The position numbers and the translations under genes were made by a program. Below are positions 28,058-36,059 of a stretch of 64,000 bases of DNA, one piece after another (positions within the stretch are counted from its first letter, which is position 1; the number at the start of each line of letters is the position of its first letter). Below the pieces are notes generated by a model that made no database searches, was not told the origin of the DNA, and saw nothing but the letters and a program-made list of their open reading frames with translations. The stretch lies in assembly GCF_014189505.1 (NCBI RefSeq), contig NZ_CP050303.1, positions 1 through 64,000 on the forward strand, in the 5' to 3' direction. The stretch is from Phyllobacterium sp. 628 (GTDB lineage Bacteria; Pseudomonadota; Alphaproteobacteria; Rhizobiales; Rhizobiaceae).

Positions 28058-29548
28058 TTACAATCTCCCGGTCGTCGCGTGGGTCATGATGGTTTCGGAA
28101 TTGACCAGTGCGCCCTCAACGGTGGCGACGATTCCGCCTGAGCGGAACACACAAACACGATCAGACAGGCCGATTACTTCAGGCAGCTCGGACGAGATCA
28201 TGATGATTGAGCAACCTTTGTCGGCGAGTTCGCGCATAAGCGAATAAATTTCGGATTTGACGCCCACGTCGATGCCGCGCGTTGGCTCATCGAAAATAAG
28301 CACTCTCATCTCGTGATTCAGCCACCGGGCAATGACTACTTTTTGTTGGTTGCCACCTGACAAGGTATCGACCCGGGCGTCAGGTCCCTGCGCTTTGACG
28401 CGTACCCTCTCCATCGCTTTACCTGTACAATCCCGCTCCTTGTTCAGGTCGATAAACCAGATGTTTTTCTGGTACTTCCTGTAATTGTTCAGCGAGATGT
28501 TCTGCAGGATTGAGAAGCTTGTGATCAATCCTTCATCTTTCCGGCTTTCAGGCAAAAGCCCGATGCCCTGCTCCAATGCCTCATCCGGCCCGGAAAAGCG
28601 CTTCGCTATCCCGTCCACACTAACCTTGCAGCGCACGGCGGGATAAGCGCCAAGCATGGCGAGCACGGTTTCCGTCCGCCCTGATCCAACCAATCCGGCA
28701 AAGCCAAGGATTTCACCACGGCGCAGCGAAAATCGAGATACAGGCCCGCCCCTTCTGAGTTGAACCTCTTCAACGTCTATGACGATGGGGGCAGCCGGAT
28801 TGAGAGGCGGTTTTGGCGGAAAATTGTTTTCGATCCGGCGGCCAACCATCATTTCGACCAGTCGGTCTTTATCAACTTCGGAAACCGCGCAGGAATTGAT
28901 GAGTTCGCCGTCGCGCAGGACAGTGACCCGGTCGCATATCTGGAAAATCTCCTCAAGGTGGTGAGAAATGAAAACGATAGCCACGCCCTGCCGGCGCAAT
29001 TCGAGCATAACTTTGAAAAGATGCTCTACCTCTGGCGGCGTCAGCGTGGCAGTCGGTTCATCAAGCACAAGGATGCGGGCATCGAGGGACAGGGCTTTGG
29101 CAATTTCGACAAATTGCTGCTGGGCAACAGACAAGCGGTGCACTGGCACGTCCAACGGCACGTCAACGGCGAGCTGGCGCATGAGTTCACCCGCACGTTG
29201 CAGCATCGCCTTGCGGTTCAGCATGCGAAACCTGCCGCGAATTTCGCGGGCAAGGAACATATTATCAACGGCATCGAGATAGGGGATCAGGCTGAACTCC
29301 TGAAAGACAATTCCAATACCTGCCGCGATAGCTTCATTGTAGTTGGCGAAAGTGCGCTCCGTCCCTTCAATCAGCACCCTTCCTTCCGACGGCTTGATAA
29401 TGCCGCAGAGAATTTTCATGAGTGTTGATTTGCCTGCGCCGTTTTCACCCAACAGCGCATGCACCTCACCCGCGCGCACTTCCAGATCGACGCCCTTGAG
29501 CACTTCGATCTTGCCGAAGCTTTTCCTGATTCCAGCCAGCTGTAGCAT
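28058..29548 (-). CDS. Sugar ABC transporter double ATPase (RbsA type), operon C
   Basis: 496 residues. The N-terminal module has Walker [10 protein letters not shown] and signature [16 protein letters not shown]. The C-terminal module has the family's altered Walker A (GLVGSGRTE) and [15 protein letters not shown], then [12 protein letters not shown]. It is similar to the ATPase of operon B but too divergent to be a recent copy. It follows the binding-protein gene by 63 bp. Confidence 0.95.
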   Translation of the reverse strand: MLQLAGIRKSFGKIEVLKGVDLEVRAGEVHALLGENGAGKSTLMKILCGIIKPSEGRVLIEGTERTFANYNEAIAAGIGIVFQEFSLIPYLDAVDNMFLAREIRGRFRMLNRKAMLQRAGELMRQLAVDVPLDVPVHRLSVAQQQFVEIAKALSLDARILVLDEPTATLTPPEVEHLFKVMLELRRQGVAIVFISHHLEEIFQICDRVTVLRDGELINSCAVSEVDKDRLVEMMVGRRIENNFPPKPPLNPAAPIVIDVEEVQLRRGGPVSRFSLRRGEILGFAGLVGSGRTETVLAMLGAYPAVRCKVSVDGIAKRFSGPDEALEQGIGLLPESRKDEGLITSFSILQNISLNNYRKYQKNIWFIDLNKERDCTGKAMERVRVKAQGPDARVDTLSGGNQQKVVIARWLNHEMRVLIFDEPTRGIDVGVKSEIYSLMRELADKGCSIIMISSELPEVIGLSDRVCVFRSGGIVATVEGALVNSETIMTHATTGRL

Positions 29549-29611
29549 TGAGCCCTCCTAACAAAGTTCGAACTGCCCCTGCTGAGGCTGACCGGGATCT
29601 GGGACCTGCTT

Positions 29612-30517
29612 TTACCAGCTGAATCCAGCCGCGTTTTTGCTGTCGACAACCATCACATCGATTGGCACTTCCTTCGGCACTACGCGTGCTCCCCACTTCT
29701 GGGCGAGAGCCATGGCCAATCCGACACGAACCTGATCGCGCGGAAACTGAGCGGTGGTCTCGATGAATGGTGTACCATCGGCAATCGCTTTAACCGCTTC
29801 CGGGGCTCCATCCACGGATGTGAGCTTGATGTCCCGGCCCGATCCCTGAATGGCCGACAGAGCGCCCATTGCCCCACCGTCATTAACCGAAAATATTCCC
29901 GCAAGATTTGCATGCGACTGGATCATATTCTCCACCACACCAAGCGCGACCGACCGGTCTTGACGGCCATTTTGCGTATCAACCAGTTTGATGCCGGTGA
30001 ACTCGGCAAGCGCAGCCTTGCAACCCTCGACACGCTGAAGGATCGGTATGACAGGAATACCGTCCAGAATGGCAACCTCGCCATTGCCGTTGAGCGCTTG
30101 GCCCAAATGCTTGCACGACAAGTAGCCGGCATCACGATTCTTCGAACCGACAAAAGTATCAACGGGGCCGTTCGCGTTGGCATCTACTGCGACTACGGTA
30201 ACACCAGCGGCTTTCGCAGCGTGCACTGCTGCCTCGATCCCGGCACTATCCGTTGGATTCAACAGAAGAATATCGATTTTTTGCTGCAGCATGTCTTCGA
30301 CGTCGGAAATTTGCTTGGTGACATCATGGCCAGCGTCTGTAACGACGACATCAGCGCCGATGCTTGCGGCCGCTTCCTTGAGGGCTTCCTGCATAGACAC
30401 GAAATAGGGATTGTTCAGCTCCTGGAAGGTCATTCCAATCTTGAGCTTTTCTTTGGCAAGTGCGGGCGTTGCGAGCAGAGCCAGAGCAGCCACTGCTGTA
30501 AGAAGGGTAGATTTCAT
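29612..30517 (-). CDS. Sugar ABC transporter substrate-binding protein (RbsB type)
   Basis: 301 residues. The start at ATG 30517 was chosen because gggaggaaacg precedes it and it gives a clean signal peptide (MKSTLLTAVAALALLATPAL, cleavage after ALA near 22). The mature protein has the ribose-binding-protein pattern: IGMTFQELNNPYFVSMQEAL, then QKIDILLLNPTDSAGIEAAV and VTVVAVDANANG. A short hairpin (gcaggt/acctgc, 30542-30556) lies in the leader. It feeds the operon C permease. Confidence 0.93.
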   Translation of the reverse strand: MKSTLLTAVAALALLATPALAKEKLKIGMTFQELNNPYFVSMQEALKEAAASIGADVVVTDAGHDVTKQISDVEDMLQQKIDILLLNPTDSAGIEAAVHAAKAAGVTVVAVDANANGPVDTFVGSKNRDAGYLSCKHLGQALNGNGEVAILDGIPVIPILQRVEGCKAALAEFTGIKLVDTQNGRQDRSVALGVVENMIQSHANLAGIFSVNDGGAMGALSAIQGSGRDIKLTSVDGAPEAVKAIADGTPFIETTAQFPRDQVRVGLAMALAQKWGARVVPKEVPIDVMVVDSKNAAGFSW

Positions 30518-30701
30518 TTCGTTTCCTCCCATGGATTCAAAGCAGGTAAAACCTGCGCGTCTCCCGGCTGCACCACGCAACCGGAATGAGTGAACTTGTG
30601 CTGAGGTCGTGCCAGCCGCTCCGCCCCTACGAGGGGTCTTCTATGCTGCTCAGTTCTCTATCTCGCGACGGGGCAAATATGGCCCATCGCCATGTGGATG
30701 C

Positions 30702-32098
30702 TTACGCATTTTGCTCAACGAAGCCTCCGGAAATCAGTTGATCGACGTGTTGCCTCCATTCAAGTTTGTATTCCGCAAGGCCGGGTATCGATGCTGGTAA
30801 AGCCGTGTGGCAGTCATTGACAAAGGGGTTGCTACCAAGGGTGTCAAACACGATCGCCGCTGCACCGAACGCACTTCCTTCCGCATTGACGCTCGTATGC
30901 ACGGTCTGGTCAGGGCGTAACGCCGCAAGCAGGGATGTATAAATGTGCGTCTTGATCAGGCCGCCATCAATGACAATGGCGTTCTGCGAGCCGATAATAT
31001 CCAGTGAAAGGTCCGTCATAAGCGCAACATAAAGTATCGCAGCGGCTGCACGTTCCTCGGCATTTGGGACCGGGCCGATAAAGCGACCCTCGTGGCCCGG
31101 CACTGGTCCGCCAAGGGCAAAAGATGGCAATGCGAAAAGCTGCTTGGCGATTACCCCCGAACAGCCTCCAAGGAAATCTGAGCTGCCCACCCGCCACTTG
31201 CGACTTCATATTCACGGCCACCCATGAAGCGGATCGTTGCAACGGGTCCGTGGTCGACCATCACATTTGCCAGCATGTCCCGTGTTGGGATGAGCTTTTC
31301 AAGCGGCGTTGCCTGGTTGAAGATTATTACCCAGGTCCCAGTTGAAACCAGCGTAAAATCGGAGAAGCCAAGCGAGCGGTAGTAATAAAGTGCCGAGCTG
31401 CTGTCATGAACGCCGTTGTGAACCGTAACCTCGTGGCGCTGGCCATCATCGAGAGTTAATGGGTAGGTGCCGACAACACTGCCAGCTCTGGCAAGTTCCG
31501 GCATTCGGGAACGCCAACCCATGCGATAGACGAGACTGCTGAAATCATCTTTTAGCGGCGCCCAAAGATGGGAGTGGCAACCGAGATAAGAGACTTCCGA
31601 AACCTTGCGCCCCGAAAATTTCCAGCTCCAGAATTGCGGATAGGCGAGGATAGCGTCAGCGGATTGGATCAACTCGGGATCACGTTTGTCGAGCCAAAGA
31701 AGGTGGCGACCATAATTAAAACCGAGGGGCAGTTGCGGGGAGAACGTTTCACTGAAACCCGGCGTGACAGCATCAATACAGGCGGCGATATCAGCGGGTG
31801 GCTCCTGCTCATAGTCGAGGATGGAGTGGACAAGCTCGTTGCCGGCGACCAGCGCAAATGTGCAGCCATGCGCCGAGAACATGACCCGATCGACACCGTG
31901 TGTGGAAGCGACCCGTGCGAGTTCGCGCTGCATCCAGTCAAAGAGTGTAGCCTCGTCAAGAACGCGCAGGTCACCCTCGTCGTGCCAGATTGGGCGCGTC
32001 CGCGCCTCGTCGATGAGAACGCCTTCCGCCGACACAACAAACAGCTTTGAATTGGTCTTGCCCAAGTCAAAGACGGCGATGGGAGAATGGTTCAACAC
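30702..32098 (-). pseudogene. FGGY carbohydrate kinase (fuculokinase/rhamnulokinase-like), frameshifted
   Basis: Two reading frames make up one FGGY kinase of about 465 residues. The N-terminal part (32098 to 31151) has VFDLGKTNSKLFVV and VSTGTWVIIFN; the C-terminal part (31190 to 30702) has AIVIDGGLIKTHIYTSLLAAL and NAEGSAFGAAAIV. The break is at a run of five C at 31154-31158. Inserting one base there makes the frames continuous (EAVRG-VIAKQLFALPSF). It is either a real single-base deletion or a homopolymer sequencing error. Start: GTG at 32098 with gggaggg upstream. It is the first gene of operon C and would phosphorylate a ketose. Confidence 0.87.
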
Positions 32099-32509
32099 AT
32101 CCCTCCCGCGCTCACGATCATGATGGCAATGCCCGCGCTACGGGAAAGCAAACTATCGGCTTGCGGCATCCCGGCAATCACGTGTTCTGCCTCAACGGCA
32201 ATGACGTGATTTTCGAGCAGGAGAAGCGCGCTTCCTGCACATCTCGCAGACATGCCGCCATCAACCTTACACGCGCAGCAGAGGTCATGAATTTTATCTG
32301 GCTATCACTATTTTTCATAACACTCCTCCCTGGCGTCTCCCGTCGCCTAATGAGTGATGTTAATCACAAAGAAAAATCATGGCAAGTTAAATGATGAAAT
32401 TTATTCGTATTTGACGATACACAACCGAATAGATACTGTAACTTGGTTATATTTGCTCGAAATAATGATTTTGAAAGAGCGAAAAGGTTGTAAAAAGGGG
32501 AAGTTCGCC
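32099..32509. promoter_or_regulatory. Divergent promoter region, operon C and aldolase gene
   Basis: 411 bp between the kinase and the aldolase. The right half is AT-rich with promoter-like stretches, including a TGATGTTAATCA near 32352 that is nearly palindromic. The aldolase frame stays open back to 32354, but that extension is Lys/Tyr-rich and unlike the family, so I treat it as untranslated. I name no operator. Confidence 0.45.
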
Positions 32510-33592
32510 ATGGCTGTTGGCATTCGGGCGGAGGACGCGTCATCCTTGGGCGCTTTCATCGATCTCTCAAAAGAGATCGGTAGCGACATACTGAAAACCC
32601 AGGGTGCCGGCGGCAACACGTCCTTCAAGCAGAACGGCATTATGTGGGTGAAGGCATCTGGAACGTGGCTCGCGCATGCCGGCGAACGCGACATCATGGT
32701 GCCGGTGACAGTGGCACCGTTAGTCGCGGCGCTACGAGCCAATGATCCCAGAGCTGAAAAATCGATCGACTTCGTTGTAACGGAGCTCAACGCCACTGGC
32801 CTCCGCCCGTCTATTGAGACGAGTTTCCATGCCGTTTTGCCGCAGCGCATTGTTGCGCATTATCACTGCGTCAACGCAATTGCCCTGTCGGTTCTGGTTG
32901 ACCGGGACAGGCTGATTGCAGAACGTATGGCAAAGGTGCCGGATCTAACGTGGGTGACGATCCCATACCGCCGACCTGGCACCCCCTTGGCCCACGAAAT
33001 TGATCGGGTCGCAGCGCGCCGTCCGGATGTGCTGATCCTTTACAACCACGGCATTATAGTCACCGGCGAAACAGTCGACGATGTGCGCGAACGCATTACA
33101 CGGGTGACTGACGCCCTCGCGATCAACGATCGGCCTGCAACGACGACAAACTCCCGCATTCTCGAATTAATGGCGGAAGGCTCAGAATTTCACGCTGCGA
33201 GTGACGCACAGAGTCACAAGACTGCACTTAGTCCGGCAAATGTTGCTGCGGCCACCGGGGGATCGATGTATCCGGACCACGTCATATTCCTTGGCACGGA
33301 GATCGGTTTCCTTGCTGATGGCGAGACTGCAAAATCCTTTGCCGATGCGCGCCGGTCGGCAAATCGTTCCATTCCCAAGATGGTACTGGTGCCGGGTCAT
33401 GGCGTCCTCCTGTCCAACGAACTGACGGAGGGCGGCCGCGTTATGGCCCGATGCCTTGCCGAGGTCGTTTCCCGTATCCCGGAAAGGGCATCCCTGGCTT
33501 ATCTGACCGCCGACCAGGAATTCGAGCTGACCCATTGGGAGGCCGAGCAATATCGCCAGGCGCTCGATCGTAGTTCAAGCAAGTTCGCATGA
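32510..33592 (+). CDS. Class II aldolase/adducin family protein
   Basis: 360 residues from ATG 32510, preceded by ggggaag. The core has GNTSFKQNGIMWVKASGTWL, the catalytic Glu in PSIETSFHAVLP, and metal-binding His residues in IVAHYHCVNA and YNHGIIV. The C-terminal ~150 residues form an extra domain beyond the ~215-residue L-fuculose-phosphate aldolase core. It probably cleaves a ketose 1-phosphate to dihydroxyacetone phosphate and an aldehyde. Being divergent from the FGGY kinase gene suggests kinase plus aldolase act in one pathway. Confidence 0.88.
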   Translation: MAVGIRAEDASSLGAFIDLSKEIGSDILKTQGAGGNTSFKQNGIMWVKASGTWLAHAGERDIMVPVTVAPLVAALRANDPRAEKSIDFVVTELNATGLRPSIETSFHAVLPQRIVAHYHCVNAIALSVLVDRDRLIAERMAKVPDLTWVTIPYRRPGTPLAHEIDRVAARRPDVLILYNHGIIVTGETVDDVRERITRVTDALAINDRPATTTNSRILELMAEGSEFHAASDAQSHKTALSPANVAAATGGSMYPDHVIFLGTEIGFLADGETAKSFADARRSANRSIPKMVLVPGHGVLLSNELTEGGRVMARCLAEVVSRIPERASLAYLTADQEFELTHWEAEQYRQALDRSSSKFA

Positions 33593-33786
33593 ACATTGGC
33601 AAGCTACGTGCTAATGAATTCGTAATGCACGCCCGGCGTTAGCAGTTCGAAATTGTTGACGTCATGAACTGCGTTGGTCTTTCGTTAAGTCAACGCTCAT
33701 TGCCGGTCTTTAGAAACGAAGAAAAGCCGCCTAACAAATATCAACGGATGGGCACGAGCGCATAGAATAAATAGTGGAATTGATGA

Positions 33787-35469
33787 TCAAACATTGACCG
33801 CCTGTTGTTCCGTCTTGAGTTTCAAGGCCATGATGATCGAGCGCAATTCGGCTGGACGTATTGGCTTGGACAATATCGGTATTTCCGGGTCACCAACATC
33901 GTCACGCACCCGGTTCTCATCGTGGCCAGTCACAACAATGGCTGGAATATTGTGACCATTTTGGCGGCGAACATAGTCGATACAATCTGTACCAGTTGTC
34001 TTCGCCCCAAGGTCAAAGTCCGTAATGATCAAATCGCAGGTCACGTCTTTCCCCTCGGGCAGCCCATCTTCCCGTTGAACAATACATCCCCACTTTTCCA
34101 GAAGTATTCCGGTCGCCATAAGAATATTGATATCGTCTTCGACCAGAAGCACCCGCAAGCCGTCCAGCAGCGAGGCGGGCTTGATCCGGTTTGTTTCAAG
34201 CGATCGAACGGGCTCTTCGACAATGTCCAACCCATCGATCACAACCGTCGTTCCCTGCCCCTCAACGGACCGCAGAGAAACGTCCAAATCCATGAGACCG
34301 GCAAGCCGCTGAACAATTGACAGGCCGAGGCCGACACCTTCCGTGTCCTTGTCGCCCCGCTCGCGTACCTGATAAAACTCCTCGAACAGCCGCGGTAAAT
34401 GCTCACCGGCAATGCCGGGGCCGCGGTCGTGGACCTCAATTGACAGTTTTCCGTTCCGTATACGGGTCCCCATCAGGACTGGGCTGCCCGGTGCATATTT
34501 CAAAGCATTCGAAACAATGTTCTGGATCATTGTTGTCAGAAGACTAGGGTCGGTACGGACAAATTTCCGCGTGGTTACAACCTTAAGCTCAACCCCTGCC
34601 CATTGCGCGGCTTCAGAGTTCTGCTGCGCGATATCATGAAGAATCCCGCCTATCGCAATATCTTCCGGGTGTGCTGTTATCTTGCCGCTGTCGAGAGTCG
34701 AGATATCAAGCAGGGACTGGAACAGTCTTGAAACGCTTTGAAGTGACCGGTCGATATTGTTGACCATCTGTCGTTCTTCAACGCCCAGTCGAGCATCACG
34801 CAGGCAGGCGATGAAAAGACTGATAGCGTGAATGGGCTGGCGCAGATCGTGGCTTGCCTGTGCCAAAAATCGGGATTTGGCGAGATTGGCCTCCAACGCA
34901 GAATTGTAGGCCTTGTGAAGCCGGTTGAGAAGCACGTAGACATAAGCAGGAACGAGGAGAGCGGTCATGACAAAGGTAACGACAATATAGGGTTGCTCAC
35001 GCCAGAAACTGTTGAAATACGTTATGGCTGCCAGGGAAAGAAGCGCAAAGGCGGTTGCTGCCGCGAGATAGCGAGGCCCATAGCGCAATCCGTTCCCTAC
35101 CGTCACCCATAATACCATTGCAAATATGGGTGCGGTTATTGCTCCGCCGACGGCCATTGCAAACGTCATGGCAAGATAATCGTTGGACATTGCGAAGACA
35201 CGGCGTCCGAACTTGTAGCCGGGCCGTTTTACGATGTCGTGAAGCAGAAGCCAGGAACCTGGAATGTAAAGGGTCGAGTAGATGAGCATCACGACGATAA
35301 CCGTATTCAGTTCACGGCTGCTCGCGAAAAGTGCAATCACCATATAAAGGAAAATCAGAGGTACCGTGATGACGCGTGATATGGCTTGGCCACGTTCAGC
35401 ATCATATTCGTTTTTGTTGTTGTATGAATATGATGCTACGGTTTCAACAAGGTTCCTCGGCCAACTCAT
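33787..35469 (-). CDS. Hybrid sensor histidine kinase
   Basis: 560 residues. Six to seven membrane helices lie between about 30 and 182, with no large periplasmic domain. Then comes the phosphoacceptor region FLAQASHDLRQPIHA (His 207), the ATPase domain with NIVSNALKYAP, DRGPGIAGEHLP and GVGLGLSIVQRLAG, and a C-terminal receiver with acidic VEDD near 442 and phosphoacceptor Asp in DLIITDFDLGA near 484. The DLRQP box is typical of one hybrid-kinase subgroup. No response regulator is adjacent, so its target is elsewhere. The ATG has ggggaca about 6 bases upstream. Confidence 0.92.
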   Translation of the reverse strand: MSWPRNLVETVASYSYNNKNEYDAERGQAISRVITVPLIFLYMVIALFASSRELNTVIVVMLIYSTLYIPGSWLLLHDIVKRPGYKFGRRVFAMSNDYLAMTFAMAVGGAITAPIFAMVLWVTVGNGLRYGPRYLAAATAFALLSLAAITYFNSFWREQPYIVVTFVMTALLVPAYVYVLLNRLHKAYNSALEANLAKSRFLAQASHDLRQPIHAISLFIACLRDARLGVEERQMVNNIDRSLQSVSRLFQSLLDISTLDSGKITAHPEDIAIGGILHDIAQQNSEAAQWAGVELKVVTTRKFVRTDPSLLTTMIQNIVSNALKYAPGSPVLMGTRIRNGKLSIEVHDRGPGIAGEHLPRLFEEFYQVRERGDKDTEGVGLGLSIVQRLAGLMDLDVSLRSVEGQGTTVVIDGLDIVEEPVRSLETNRIKPASLLDGLRVLLVEDDINILMATGILLEKWGCIVQREDGLPEGKDVTCDLIITDFDLGAKTTGTDCIDYVRRQNGHNIPAIVVTGHDENRVRDDVGDPEIPILSKPIRPAELRSIIMALKLKTEQQAVNV

Positions 35470-36059
35470 GTATATGTCCCCTTGTTGATGGTTCCCCCAG
35501 TTAGGCGAGAGCGTTTGCCGGATCGAGGCGAATAATCCTGTTCAATTCGGAAATAGCCTGCGACGGAACACCGGCAAGCGCCTTCTCGTAAGCCAATGCA
35601 TTCGTGGACAAAAACACGATTATTCCAGGTCCAGCCCCGCTTACGCGCTTCATAGCGTAATCTCCGCTGCAGTTCAGAGCTAACATCTTACCAATAGTTC
35701 AATCGTCTTCAAAAGCAGAGGTGGTAGTGCAAATACACTATGTGACGCTGACGGCCCGACTTGATGAAGGTCCTCCTCAATTTGCGTGGTTCATTGGATG
35801 TTCGACGAGATTTCCTGCGGTAGCGGCAGTATGTTGAGTTTCACCGTGAACCAAAAATGCAATCAATCAATTCAGTTAGTGAGCAATGGCGTCAACCGAG
35901 AGAACAAACACGCCCGCGAAATGATATATGTTCCGATTGATTCTGATGTTTTAAAGTTGATTGAGCTAAAATGGTTTCTGCACTCGATGTGGCGCTCCCG
36001 GCAACCTAGAAACAACGACAAGGTTGCTGGGCTGTAGCGTCGCCTTAACATTGACCGCT
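35470..36059. other. 590-bp region without a supported gene
   Basis: A 61-codon frame on the minus strand (35501-35686) ends in AISELNRIIRLDPANALA, which resembles one TPR repeat, so a decayed TPR gene is possible. An 83-codon plus frame from GTG 35786 has no ribosome binding site and no family features. The rest is AT-rich and unassigned. Confidence 0.4.

Noticed and set aside
28760-29428. 222-codon plus-strand frame inside the operon C ATPase gene
   Set aside because: It lies wholly opposite a clear ATPase gene and shows no domain of its own.
32354-32509. N-terminal extension of the aldolase
   Set aside because: AT-rich, Lys/Tyr-rich and unlike aldolases; ATG 32510 has ggggaag upstream.
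35786-36037. 83-codon plus-strand frame
   Set aside because: GTG start without ribosome binding site, no recognisable domain.
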